Assembly: GCA_910587945.1 (NCBI GenBank)
Contig: CAJUNI010000006.1
Coordinates: 28,096 to 47,207 of the forward strand
Origin: an uncultured Parvibacter sp.
Lineage (GTDB): Bacteria > Actinomycetota > Coriobacteriia > Coriobacteriales > Eggerthellaceae
DNA: 19,112 bases
Reading direction: 5' to 3'
The translations under genes were made by a program, and so were the position numbers. Numbering within the stretch: the first letter of the stretch is position 1; each line of letters begins with the position of its first letter. Of the stretch, positions 1-8,310 are shown in pieces. A model generated the notes under the pieces. That model was not told the DNA's origin, searched no databases, and worked only from the letters and a program-made list of their open reading frames with translations.

Positions 1-1688
1 GTATGAAGCCATTCCTGAGCAAGAGGACTTAATGGTGTGATTAGCGTCTCGCGGTAGAGACTCTGAATATCGGGATTATCGTGGGAGAAGCGGAGCGTAT
101 CGTTTTCGTCGAGCATGTTTAAGATAGCGATACGATCAGAAGCTAACTCTTTATTAAAGCTAATAGGTTGACCGCCACCACCGGCACAACCGCCCGGACA
201 TGCCATGACCTCTACGAAATCCAATTTCTCAGTACCTTCAATAAGGGCATCAAGAAGTGCGGCGGTGTTTTCAAGACCGCTCGTTATGGCAATGCGCAAA
301 TCAATTCCTCCCACTGATATTTCCTTGGTTGTCCAAGGCTTTGAAGGCGTGTCATCAGTGGTGTCACAGGTTTCGAGTGCCGGGTTGTTACCGGTAAGTA
401 AGTAAGATGCAGTGCGCAAGGCTGCTTCCATGACGCCGCCAGTACGTCCGAATATAGTTGCTGCTCCCGTACTTTTTCCCAGAGGATCATCAAAAGCCTC
501 TTCTGATAACTGAGAGAGCTCAATTCCTGTCATCCGTATAAGACGCGCAAATTCACGAACAGTTAAAACAGCGTCCACATCAGATCCTGCCTCGGTTGAA
601 AGTTGGGGCACATCGCATTCGTATTTCTTTGCGATACAGGGCATGATGCTTACAACAAATAACCTCTTCTTGTTATTGTCTTTGTCGGTAAGCAACGTGT
701 TCTTAATCACCGCGCCCATCATCTGATGAGGACTCTTGCTTGAAGATAGCTGGTTTGCGAATTGGGGATAATGAAGCTTTGCAAAGCGAACCCAGCCAGG
801 ACAACAACTGGTAAACATGGGACGAGGTTTGCCCTCTGTAATCCACTCAAGTAATTCGTTGCCTTCTTCCATAATGGTGAGATCGGCAGCGAAATTGGTA
901 TCAAAGACATAGTCAAAACCGAGTTGTTTAAGAGCGGCTGCCATGCGTCCCGGGGTGGCCTCAGCGCTCGGTATTCCTAAGTCCTCTCCCCAGGCTGCTC
1001 GTACGGCGGGGGCAACCTGTGCCACGACAATACTATCGGGATCGGCGATGGCGCTGAGAACGCGGTTAATGTCGTTACGAGCGGTAAGAGCTCCGGTAGG
1101 ACAGTGGGTCACACATTGGCCGCAGAGTGTACAACCGCTGTCGCGTATGCTTCGCCCATCACGCACGATGATGTGCATATTAGGTCCGGTTCCCGTGAAG
1201 TCCCAAACATTACAATGCTGCACGTTTGCGCACTCTGCTACGCAACGCATGCAAGTTATGCATTTGCTCGAGTCTCGCTGGAGAGGGAAGCTTTCATCCC
1301 AAATTCCCTTTTCCGGTGCTACTGAGGTGTTGTCTGCAAGATCAAACTTACTTGCAAGGTCGCGTAGGGCGCAGGTTTCCTGGCGGAGACAGGTTGCGCA
1401 GGCATTGCGATGTTTGTCCATAATTGCTTGCAGGTTGGCGCGTCTGGCAGCGAGTACTGAGGGTGTATCGGTATGAACTACCATACCTTCCTGAATGGGG
1501 GTATTGCAGGCGGCACAAAGACCCATACCTTCAACCTCAACAAGGCATACGCGGCAGCTGCCAATTTCATTAATTTTTGCCATGTAACAGAGGGTCGGTA
1601 CAACGACACCGGCCATGTTGCATGCCTCAAGCAGTTTGGTGCCGATGGGAGCTTGAATACTTTGGTTGTTGATGGTGATGTTTACCAT
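1..1688 (-). CDS. hydA: [FeFe] hydrogenase catalytic subunit, 3' end cut by window edge
   Basis: It catalyses reversible H2 formation at an H-cluster in the cytoplasm. The reading frame is open from the ATG at 1688 to the window edge, 562 codons, with probably only a few C-terminal residues missing. In order the protein has a 2Fe-2S domain (Cys34, 45, 48, 58/61), a His-ligated 4Fe-4S site (His93, Cys97, 100, 106), two 4Fe-4S sites (Cys143, 146, 149, 153 and Cys186, 189, 192, 196), and the H-cluster domain. All three hydrogenase signatures are intact: TSCCPGW at 293-299, MPCIAKKYE, and MACPGGCAGGGGQP near the C-terminus. Start and upstream stop overlap in ATGGTAA, so translation is probably coupled to the oxidoreductase before it, its likely electron partner. 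No HydE, HydF or HydG maturase is in the window. The family call is very sure; the direction of the reaction is not visible. Confidence 0.95.
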   Translation of the reverse strand, partial: MVNITINNQSIQAPIGTKLLEACNMAGVVVPTLCYMAKINEIGSCRVCLVEVEGMGLCAACNTPIQEGMVVHTDTPSVLAARRANLQAIMDKHRNACATCLRQETCALRDLASKFDLADNTSVAPEKGIWDESFPLQRDSSKCITCMRCVAECANVQHCNVWDFTGTGPNMHIIVRDGRSIRDSGCTLCGQCVTHCPTGALTARNDINRVLSAIADPDSIVVAQVAPAVRAAWGEDLGIPSAEATPGRMAAALKQLGFDYVFDTNFAADLTIMEEGNELLEWITEGKPRPMFTSCCPGWVRFAKLHYPQFANQLSSSKSPHQMMGAVIKNTLLTDKDNNKKRLFVVSIMPCIAKKYECDVPQLSTEAGSDVDAVLTVREFARLIRMTGIELSQLSEEAFDDPLGKSTGAATIFGRTGGVMEAALRTASYLLTGNNPALETCDTTDDTPSKPWTTKEISVGGIDLRIAITSGLENTAALLDALIEGTEKLDFVEVMACPGGCAGGGGQPISFNKELASDRIAILNMLDENDTLRFSHDNPDIQSLYRETLITPLSPLAQEWLH

Positions 1689-3523
1689 GTTTCAAACCCT
1701 CTTCCCGTCAAGGCTCCAATGCCAAATACATCACAACGGAGACAGCGACTACACTCTTGCAAAGCTTCTTGCTTACCAAGACGTTCTTCTACGCCATAAA
1801 AATCATGCTTGCGGATACGAGCGGGGCGTTCAGTGATATTGACCCGTCCATAAGCGGTGCGGTTATTTAGGCGAGCTGGAGGTATTGCAACTTCAGGATC
1901 AACTTTGTGAGAGAACCCGAGAAAAAGGTCAATATTGCGAGCTGCTGCCTTGCCAGCAGCAATAGCCATGATTACTGTTTTCGGGCCGGTATGGCAGTCC
2001 CCTCCGACGAAAACATTGTTTTGACCTGTAGCTTCGAGATACTCATTTGCCACAAAGCAGGAGCGATTTACTTCCATGCCAAATTCTTCAAATGGTTCAC
2101 TGACTATGTCTTGCCCGATGGCCACCAAGATCACATCGGCCTCTAGTGATATTTCGGGTTTCGCAGCAGCCACGGGAGCAGGCCGTCCATGTTTAACCGC
2201 GCCGATATACTGTGGCTGGCAGATTAGGGCGCGGACGTGGTTGGATTCGTTCGCTTCGATACGCACGGGAGATTGTAGGCACATCATCTCTACGCCTTCA
2301 GCAAGGGCAGCTTCAACCTCTTCTGGGAGAGCCGTCATATCCTCTAGTCGACGGCGGTAAGCAACCGTAACTTCTTTCGCGCCTGCGCGAAGGCTGGTGC
2401 GGGCGCAATCCATGGCTACGTTACCCCCGCCTATCACAACTACCTTTTTGCCTGTGAAGTCTGGGTAGATCTCATCTCCAATGGCGCTCAGGAGTTCTAC
2501 TGCACTCATAACTCCTTCAGCATCCGAGCCCTCGATGGAGAGATCTTTACCCACTTGAGCGCCGATGGCAATATAAACAGCATCAAACTCTTCGGCGATA
2601 GTTTTCATCGTGTCTTTATTGACAGGCGATTCGTAGTTAACGGTGATTCCCCCCACATTCAAGATGGCGCGAATATCTTCATCGAGCTGTTCGCGTGGCA
2701 ATCGATAAGAGGGAATGCCATAGCGCATCATTCCGCCTAGCTGCTTTCTACCTTCGTAGACAACTACGTCATGTCCCATGAGTGCACTGAAATAGGCGCA
2801 CGTGAGTCCCGAAGGACCACCGCCGACGACAGCTATGCGTTTGCCTGTGCTTTGCGCCCGTTGTGGGTGGTCTACGGTGCTGGCTGCCGCATTGTCTACT
2901 ATGAATTTTTTAATGCCTCGGATATTCAGTGGCGCATCAATAATCGTTCGACGGCAATGGGCCTCACAAGGGTGTTCGCAGACAAGTGCACAGGCGGTAG
3001 GGAAGGGGTTTGCGTTTCGGATTACTTTGATAGCAGCATCAAAACGCTCCTCATGCGCTAGGGCAATATAAGCAGGCACATTAACGTGGGCTGGGCAGAG
3101 CGTTACGCAGGGTACGGTTTGTTTGACGCCTTGGCTACAACAGCCATTCTGGATGTGGCTTTCGTATTCCTCGGAAAATGCGTCAAGACCGTCAAGAATC
3201 ATTTTTCCTGCTTGATAGCCTACGGCACAGTCGCCAGTGTTCCAAAGGAGTTCTGCGAGGGCTTGGATTTCCTCAATCATGGGCGGGTTTGCTTCAAACG
3301 CTACGACCTTACGAAGTAGAGAAGCCAACTTAGGAATGCCCTCAGAGCAAGGTGTGCATTTCCCGCAGGTCTGAGCCTGGCAGCTTTCAAGGAATGCAAG
3401 CTGGAGGGAGAGAGGGCAGGATCCGGGTGGTGTACTTTCTACCCTTCGCAGAAAGGGTTCGACAACGTGGTCGTTGCGTACATCAAAAAGAGATCGGTCG
3501 TTGATTGAAATTTTTTCGTCCAT
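1682..3523 (-). CDS. NuoF-type Fe-S domain fused to GltD-like NAD(P)H oxidoreductase, hydrogenase partner
   Basis: This 613-residue cytoplasmic flavoprotein probably passes electrons between NAD(P)H and the adjacent hydrogenase. Residues 35-125 resemble the C-terminal 4Fe-4S domain of NuoF/HydB (Cys53, 56, 59 in CGKCTPC, plus Cys99). Residues 135-215 carry the cysteine-rich N-terminal domain of glutamate synthase small subunit (Cys139, 143, 178, 182, 186, 190). The rest is a GltD-type two-dinucleotide fold: FAD motif VVGGGPSG near 232, NAD(P) motif GGGNVA near 365, second FAD contact VFVGGD, and a CSRCLRC cysteine motif near the C-terminus. The glutamate-producing GltB domain is absent, so this is an electron-transfer module and not a glutamate synthase. 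An AAGGAGAG site lies just before the ATG and overlaps the stop of the membrane-protein gene. Its own stop overlaps the hydA start by 7 bp. Confidence 0.88.
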   Translation of the reverse strand: MDEKISINDRSLFDVRNDHVVEPFLRRVESTPPGSCPLSLQLAFLESCQAQTCGKCTPCSEGIPKLASLLRKVVAFEANPPMIEEIQALAELLWNTGDCAVGYQAGKMILDGLDAFSEEYESHIQNGCCSQGVKQTVPCVTLCPAHVNVPAYIALAHEERFDAAIKVIRNANPFPTACALVCEHPCEAHCRRTIIDAPLNIRGIKKFIVDNAAASTVDHPQRAQSTGKRIAVVGGGPSGLTCAYFSALMGHDVVVYEGRKQLGGMMRYGIPSYRLPREQLDEDIRAILNVGGITVNYESPVNKDTMKTIAEEFDAVYIAIGAQVGKDLSIEGSDAEGVMSAVELLSAIGDEIYPDFTGKKVVVIGGGNVAMDCARTSLRAGAKEVTVAYRRRLEDMTALPEEVEAALAEGVEMMCLQSPVRIEANESNHVRALICQPQYIGAVKHGRPAPVAAAKPEISLEADVILVAIGQDIVSEPFEEFGMEVNRSCFVANEYLEATGQNNVFVGGDCHTGPKTVIMAIAAGKAAARNIDLFLGFSHKVDPEVAIPPARLNNRTAYGRVNITERPARIRKHDFYGVEERLGKQEALQECSRCLRCDVFGIGALTGRGFETW

Positions 3524-3535
3524 GCCGACTCTCCT

Positions 3536-4036
3536 TTAGACCTCCGCAGGAATATCTTGAGGCATTGCTGCGGGATCAAAACCAGTTACTTTGGAGGCAA
3601 TAATTTGAACCGGCTTCAGGAAAAGAACTACTAAGACGATGGCGCAAAGGACAATAAACCAAAGGAATCCGGCGATGAATCCTCCTACAGCAGCCCAGCC
3701 ACCGATACCAATCTGGCTAATGATGGCATTTCCGCAGGTAATACAAACGCCCATGCAGACACCTAAAGTTACAGCAGTAATCAAGTACTGAATGAAGCTG
3801 CTTTTTACCTTAAACGCTTTGATGATTGCGAATGCCCAATCCATGATGGGCAGCAATGTTCCAACGGTAAATCCGACGAAAAAGCTTGAGACGGTTGAAC
3901 CGATAACGGCATCGACGCTGAATGGCACAGGCAAAATAGTGCCCATATAAATCAGCACAGCAATACTAATGACTAATCCCAGGAGAATGTTCATGACAAT
4001 GTTCACGAAGGTCGCGTAGTTTTGTGCGCTTTTCAT
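3536..4036 (-). CDS. Four-helix membrane protein of unknown function
   Basis: A 166-residue integral membrane protein that I cannot assign to a named family. Hydrophobic segments lie at about 9-33, 43-72, 82-106 and 112-141, followed by a short soluble C-terminal tail. There is no cleavable signal peptide. Cysteines at 94, 98, 101 and 131 sit in or next to helices 3 and 4, but no haem or Fe-S binding pattern is evident. The AGGAG ribosome site lies directly before the ATG within the palindrome AGGAGCTCCT. It sits 12 bp upstream of the NuoF/GltD fusion and just downstream of a terminator-like hairpin, so it is probably co-transcribed with the hydrogenase genes. It could be a small permease for the cluster's substrate or product, or a membrane anchor; neither can be shown from sequence. 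Confidence 0.8.
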   Translation of the reverse strand: MKSAQNYATFVNIVMNILLGLVISIAVLIYMGTILPVPFSVDAVIGSTVSSFFVGFTVGTLLPIMDWAFAIIKAFKVKSSFIQYLITAVTLGVCMGVCITCGNAIISQIGIGGWAAVGGFIAGFLWFIVLCAIVLVVLFLKPVQIIASKVTGFDPAAMPQDIPAEV

Positions 4037-4068
4037 AGGAGCTCCTCTATAGAATTGGGTATAGAAAA

Positions 4069-4125
4069 GGACGCATCCCCTGTCCGAAACGAGAAGAGAA
4101 GAGGTGGGGAATAGGGGATGCGTCC
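4069..4125 (-). terminator. 13-bp hairpin with T-run after the SDR gene
   Basis: GGACGCATCCCCT at 4069-4081 and AGGGGATGCGTCC at 4113-4125 are perfect inverted copies around a 31-nt loop. Read on the minus strand, the stem is followed by TTTTCTAT, which fits intrinsic termination or attenuation of transcripts arriving from the SDR gene. The plus strand has no T-run after the stem. The loop is longer than usual, so read-through to the hydrogenase genes is possible. Confidence 0.65.
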
Positions 4126-4172
4126 CGGGTAAAAAACTTAGTTATAGGCGGTAAGTCCTAAAAGCAGCCTTA

Positions 4173-5027
4173 TTAGGCACCTACAATTTCGCCCTGCATG
4201 CCACCGGTAACTGCACCTGCGCAACCGCCATCGACAGCAATGTTAGTCGCGGTGATAAAGCGCGATTCGTCAGAGGCTAAGAAGAGATAGGCATAGGCGA
4301 TATCAAGGGGACTAATTGCTTGCTGAGTGGTTTGGGCGGCAATAAGGCCGGTAGCCATCTCTTTAGGAATATTTGCCATTGCCTCGGTCCAGACGAGGCC
4401 AGGAGTGATGGAGTTGCAGCGAATCCCGAAAGGACCACCTTCTGCAGCAAGTTGGCGCGCTAAGGCGACACAAGCACCCTTTGCCGCTGCGTGGCAGGCT
4501 TGCGGAGAGTTAGAGCCTTGCAGGCCAACCGTAGATCCGGTGATGATGATGGAGGCACCATCGGCGTCCTTCAAGTAGGGCCATGCGCAATTGCATACAT
4601 TGAAGACAAGATCAAGTTCGTTCTCAATGCCATACTGCCAGATTTCGGGCGTCATCTCTTCAAAAGGCGCCATGCCCGGATGGGAAGCATTATTGATAAC
4701 GACATCAATTCCGCCCATTAACTCAGCACAGGTTTTGACCCACTCTTTAACAGCCACATAATCCGAGAGGTCAACATCAAAGCCCTCTGCTTGATAGCCC
4801 TTCTTCTTCAACTCGGCTGCTACCTCAGCAGCTACGCCGGGCGTACGGCCGGAACCGCAGACAAAAGCACCTTGAGCGCACAGGAGTTCCTGGGTTACTC
4901 GTCCGACGCCTTTGGTTGTGCCCGTAAGCAAGATCTTCTTACCCTCGAGGCGCTTGCCTAAAGATTGCTCGGGAGTAGGGAGCGTGCCGAAGTTTGCAGC
5001 ATTGGACATTCTTGGGATATCAGTCAT
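4173..5027 (-). CDS. ddr: Short-chain dehydrogenase, probable dihydrodaidzein reductase (DHDR)
   Basis: The probable reaction is NAD(P)H reduction of the ketone of dihydrodaidzein to tetrahydrodaidzein, the middle step of equol formation. The 284-residue length and stretches such as GTLPTPEQSLGKRLEGKK match my memory of DHDR from Slackia and Lactococcus 20-92 (about 280-290 residues); no alignment was run. Rossmann motif TGTTKGVG lies at 35-42 and VINNAS at 110-115. Lys39 and Arg61 would favour NADPH. The catalytic region reads ITGST at 162-166, but the expected Tyr of YxxxK is His179, with Lys183 kept. AAAGGG lies seven bases before the ATG. It is 61 bp downstream of the flavoprotein gene in the same direction. 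If it is not DHDR, it is an SDR for a similar polyphenol ketone. Confidence 0.82.
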   Translation of the reverse strand: MTDIPRMSNAANFGTLPTPEQSLGKRLEGKKILLTGTTKGVGRVTQELLCAQGAFVCGSGRTPGVAAEVAAELKKKGYQAEGFDVDLSDYVAVKEWVKTCAELMGGIDVVINNASHPGMAPFEEMTPEIWQYGIENELDLVFNVCNCAWPYLKDADGASIIITGSTVGLQGSNSPQACHAAAKGACVALARQLAAEGGPFGIRCNSITPGLVWTEAMANIPKEMATGLIAAQTTQQAISPLDIAYAYLFLASDESRFITATNIAVDGGCAGAVTGGMQGEIVGA

Positions 5028-5088
5028 GATCGAACCCTTTCTTAAAAGGTGAATAATGAGAAAACACTTTTGCGAGATGAAGTGGAGG

Positions 5089-6555
5089 TTAATTCATGCA
5101 ATGGGCGATAGCGTGTCGTGCGGCAATACGTCCGGAAGTGTGGGCGAATCCGTTGGCAGCGCCAGGAACTTCCATGTTGTAGGAGTCGCCATATAAGCCC
5201 GTAGCATCGAGGCCAACCGCATACAGACCAGGAATAGCCTCATAATCGGAGGTCACTACCTGCATGTCACCATTGACTCGAATACCACCTGCAGAACCCA
5301 TAGTGCCGGTTGCTAAAGGAATGCCATAGAAAGGTCCTTCAATAATGGGACGCAGATACTGGGGCTTCTTGAAGAACTCTTGATCGACGCCGGTTTCGCA
5401 GGCCTGATTGTAGGCGTTCATGGTGGCCATAAAATTCTCTACGGAAACCCCCATCAATTCCGCGAGCTCTTCAAGGCTGTCGGCTTTTTTAACTAACCCA
5501 GACTCGACATGAGCTTCGAGCTCAACAGGGAGCGTCTCCATGGGCTTTTGGTACACAACAAACTCGCCAATAGCTATTTCTGAGCCTTCTTTAATGAGTC
5601 GCTGAATATTAGCTTCATCGAGAATAGACCAGACCTCACCATTGGGTTGCTTGCCAAAATAAGTTCCCAAGTCGCCAATGTTCTCGGCCACGGATTCAGC
5701 AGCAAAGCGCTTGCCTGTCGTATTGATCCATACGCCCGGGTTAACCCCAGCACCACCAACCTGAGAATCCATAGTCATATTGCGGCCACCTGCTGCTAGG
5801 AGCGGGCAGGTAGTAATTGTGTTGGGGTCGGCTCCTGCGGATAAAGCCAGATCAAGACCGTCTCCTACATTTTGAAGCGGTGTCAGCGTGTTCATGTTGT
5901 GCGCAGCCGGAGTAAACCAACTGTATTTTGCGATTCGATCAGGATTCGAACCCATACCGCCGGTAGCCAGAATGACTGCTTTTGCTCCTACCCGCAGAGG
6001 CTCTCCGTCGGAATCAGCGACTACTCCAACTACCGCCCCATCATCAATGATTAACTCTTTGGCTGGTGTGCACGTGAAAATATCGACATCCAGTTTTTCG
6101 ATAGCGTCGAGCAGTACCTCTTGACAATGGGCACCTAATCCTTCGGGAAGATGGAATGTCCATACTTCATTCGGATCGTCTTCGGCGGCGATATCTACAG
6201 CTTTATAGACAATGCCAAGATCCTTGTAGATGTCGATGGTTTCAGCGGAGTTGTCTACAAAGGCGCGCACGACATCCCAGTTGGCCCGCTGATGGCTATA
6301 CCCCATGAACTTCTCGTAGCCTTCTTCTTTGGAAGGGTAATGGTATTTTGCGAGCCGTGGCGTTTTGCGTTCTTTTTGCTCGCTGGATTCGAACGCTGCT
6401 GTACCCTCAGCAAAAACTGAAAGACCGCCGGTTTCAGGCATTTTCTCAAGGATGCAGACTTTCTTTCCGTCTCGTGCTGCTATAAGCGCAGCAGATTTTC
6501 CCGAGGCACCTCCTCCACAAATTACAAGATCGTATTCAACATCGAACTCTGTCAT
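5089..6555 (-). CDS. tdr: FAD flavoprotein of the fumarate reductase family, probable tetrahydrodaidzein reductase (THDR)
   Basis: The likely reaction is reductive removal of the 4-hydroxyl of tetrahydrodaidzein to give S-equol. The 488-residue protein has the FAD_binding_2 fold: GGGASG at 14-19, the acidic end of strand 2 in LEKMPETGG (36-44), ATGGMGSN, GKRFAAES, and the C-terminal FAD segment AVGLDATGLYGDSYNMEVPG around 446-465. Both length and that C-terminal segment agree with my memory of THDR from equol producers (about 484 residues). There is no Tat or Sec signal and no haem domain, so it is cytoplasmic and must get electrons from a partner; EtfBA is encoded immediately upstream. The substrate-binding His and Arg of true fumarate reductases are not at their expected C-terminal places (TGTMGSAGG and YGDSYNM instead), which argues against fumarate. 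The start follows AAAGGGG. Confidence 0.8.
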   Translation of the reverse strand: MTEFDVEYDLVICGGGASGKSAALIAARDGKKVCILEKMPETGGLSVFAEGTAAFESSEQKERKTPRLAKYHYPSKEEGYEKFMGYSHQRANWDVVRAFVDNSAETIDIYKDLGIVYKAVDIAAEDDPNEVWTFHLPEGLGAHCQEVLLDAIEKLDVDIFTCTPAKELIIDDGAVVGVVADSDGEPLRVGAKAVILATGGMGSNPDRIAKYSWFTPAAHNMNTLTPLQNVGDGLDLALSAGADPNTITTCPLLAAGGRNMTMDSQVGGAGVNPGVWINTTGKRFAAESVAENIGDLGTYFGKQPNGEVWSILDEANIQRLIKEGSEIAIGEFVVYQKPMETLPVELEAHVESGLVKKADSLEELAELMGVSVENFMATMNAYNQACETGVDQEFFKKPQYLRPIIEGPFYGIPLATGTMGSAGGIRVNGDMQVVTSDYEAIPGLYAVGLDATGLYGDSYNMEVPGAANGFAHTSGRIAARHAIAHCMN

Positions 6556-6580
6556 AGGGACCCCTTTCCCTCTCTCTTGC

Positions 6581-6605
6581 GATGGAAGCGAAATTGCTAT
6601 CCATC
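6581..6605 (-). other. Hairpin between etfA and the flavoprotein gene
   Basis: GATGGAAGC and GCTATCCATC pair with one bulged A around the loop GAAATT. There is no T-run on the minus strand, so this looks like an mRNA-processing or stabilising stem rather than a terminator. The gap between the two genes is 75 bp. Confidence 0.4.
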
Positions 6606-6630
6606 GATTAACCCCAAACGGAAATGTGGT

Positions 6631-7548
6631 TTATAAGGACTTAATAGCCTGAGTTAAGGCCGGGATAACTTCGTTCATATCACCGAGGATGCCGTAAGCG
6701 CTTTCTTGGAAAATGGGTGCTTCGGGATCTTTGTTAATAGCGCAGATGGTTTTGGCGCCTTTAACACCAAGAACATGCTGGGGTACGCCAGAGACACCGC
6801 AGGCAAGATAGAAGCGCGGGCTAATTTTTTGAGTTGATGTGCCGACAACGCTTGAGTGCTCAAACCAGTGATAGTTGTCACACAGAGGTAAGCTGCAGGC
6901 AATTTCGGCGCCTAGGACTTCCGCAAGGTCATAAACATGCTGAAGATTGTCTTTCGGACCCACACCAAGACCAACGCCAATAACACGGTCGGCAACTGCT
7001 AAGGATGCAGCAGCGCCTTCATCGATGTCTGTGGAGACAATAGCTATAGATGTGAGGGGTGCCTCGTCATAGGCAGTAATGGGGGCCGGCGTTCCTACGC
7101 TAGCCTCTTTTCCTCCATCTGCAAGACATCCTGCAACGGGGGTTGCGCATTCGAAGATTTCTATAGATTGGTCATTAGCTACGAGACATTCGATCGTTGC
7201 ACAGCTGTCCTTGACGGCAACGTTAGTGATGGCTGCAGCGCAAGGTGCACCAAGGTGAGCGGCGGTAACTCCCACAATTGAACGAGCCGTAGGTTCGTCT
7301 GCGCCCAATACAACGCTCGGTTTTTCGCTGACGGCTAATTCTGCAACATTGGATTCGTAAGCTTCGGCAATTACTTCGGTCGTGTCAAACCAGAGGACGG
7401 ATTCAACACCATAGCCTGAAACTTTTGAGGCGCGCTCTTTGTCGCCAAACACCAAGGCGGTTACAGGAAGCCCGGCTTCTAAGCTGACTGCAATGGAGTT
7501 TTCGATGGTCATATCGTCAGCTATGATGACCCAGGTTTTATTCGCCAT
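6631..7548 (-). CDS. etfA: Electron transfer flavoprotein alpha subunit (EtfA/FixB)
   Basis: This is the large subunit of an FAD-containing electron-transfer heterodimer. The 305-residue protein has the N-terminal ETF fold and the C-terminal FAD domain, recognisable by ADRVIGVGLGVG (186-197), SPRFYLACGVSGVPQH (243-258) and AINKDPEAPIFQESAYGILGD (270-290). The FAD loop normally written QVGQTGK reads VVGTSTQK here (234-241), and the usual GASR motif reads SLPLCDN, so part of the flavin site is non-canonical. Its ATG shares one base with the etfB stop (TAATG), so the two are translationally coupled. With fixC and fixX encoded 2.3 kb upstream, this pair probably corresponds to FixB/FixA. Electrons could go to the flavoprotein reductase encoded next, or to quinone through FixC. 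Confidence 0.92.
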   Translation of the reverse strand: MANKTWVIIADDMTIENSIAVSLEAGLPVTALVFGDKERASKVSGYGVESVLWFDTTEVIAEAYESNVAELAVSEKPSVVLGADEPTARSIVGVTAAHLGAPCAAAITNVAVKDSCATIECLVANDQSIEIFECATPVAGCLADGGKEASVGTPAPITAYDEAPLTSIAIVSTDIDEGAAASLAVADRVIGVGLGVGPKDNLQHVYDLAEVLGAEIACSLPLCDNYHWFEHSSVVGTSTQKISPRFYLACGVSGVPQHVLGVKGAKTICAINKDPEAPIFQESAYGILGDMNEVIPALTQAIKSL

Positions 7549-8282
7549 TAGAGCACTCCTTCCATTTGCATTGCCTGAATAAGCTGAGCTACGGCGCCAT
7601 CTAGATCGGAAGTTGCGTCAAAGATCTTGGCCGCGGTGGTTTCGGGCTTGCGATAGCCTTTGACTTCGTACAGATCGTTGGTGTCGGTGCTTAGCTCGGA
7701 GAGCTCTACGGTTTCGACCGGCTTTTTTCTTGCTTGGAGCACTACTCGCATGCCAGGCTTTTCTGCCTCCTCGCGGCGAGCAGATACTGCAAGCACAACG
7801 GGGCCGGTTATAAGGAGGTCTTGAGTGCCTGTGCCATAGCGGCGTGTGATGAGTAGATTACCGTTGTCTGGCTTAACCTCGTCAACTGCAGACACAACAG
7901 GCCAGCCTAAAGCGCCCGCTAGGAGGGACGGCACCATGGGATCCCATACGCAGTCGCCGATTGCTACGACATCAATATTTCCTTCTTTGCGAATAGCCTC
8001 AGTGTAAGCGCGGGCAATCTCTAAGGGTTGGGCGTCTACCGCCATGCCATCAATCGCGATAGTGCGCTCGGTACCACGAGAGGCGCCAAAAGCAATTTCT
8101 CCGCTGGCTGCCGTAAAGCCGACCACTTCACCGCCGTCGGCAGCAGAAATGGCGGTAGCAATTGCAGCGTGATCATCGTCGCCAGCTTCAGGCCTATTGG
8201 CAGCCCATGACACAGAACCATCAGCTGCTGCTACTTGATCAGCCGGGTTCATTGCCCATTTGAAAACAACTGCAGTTTTCAT
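7548..8282 (-). CDS. etfB: Electron transfer flavoprotein beta subunit (EtfB/FixA)
   Basis: The small ETF subunit, 244 residues, close to the 250-260 usual for the family. It begins with the typical strand MKTAVVFKWAMNP, and contains VVGFTAASGE, VVAIGDCVWDPMVPSLLAGALGWP (about 105-128) and the C-terminal helix region after KGYRKPETTAAKIFDA. In FixAB and bifurcating ETFs this subunit holds the second flavin or the AMP site and receives electrons from NADH; which applies here cannot be read directly. An excellent AAGGAGGG site lies 3-4 bases before the ATG. It follows the VOC gene by 28 bp and overlaps etfA by 1 bp, so the three form one unit. Confidence 0.9.
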   Translation of the reverse strand: MKTAVVFKWAMNPADQVAAADGSVSWAANRPEAGDDDHAAIATAISAADGGEVVGFTAASGEIAFGASRGTERTIAIDGMAVDAQPLEIARAYTEAIRKEGNIDVVAIGDCVWDPMVPSLLAGALGWPVVSAVDEVKPDNGNLLITRRYGTGTQDLLITGPVVLAVSARREEAEKPGMRVVLQARKKPVETVELSELSTDTNDLYEVKGYRKPETTAAKIFDATSDLDGAVAQLIQAMQMEGVL

Positions 8283-8310
8283 TTACCCTCCTTCCGGTAA
8301 ATTGCTGGCT

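Noticed and set aside
1682..3523. Glutamate synthase small subunit
   Set aside because: The GltD fold is there, but it is fused to a NuoF-type Fe-S domain and coupled to a hydrogenase, with no large subunit gene, so glutamate synthesis is unlikely.
5089..6555. Fumarate or urocanate reductase
   Set aside because: No haem domain or export signal, and the substrate-binding His and Arg regions differ; neighbours point to a polyphenol substrate.
6631..8282. ETF for fatty acid beta-oxidation
   Set aside because: No acyl-CoA dehydrogenase, CoA transferase or thiolase is encoded nearby; FixC/FixX and the reductase-like flavoprotein fit better.
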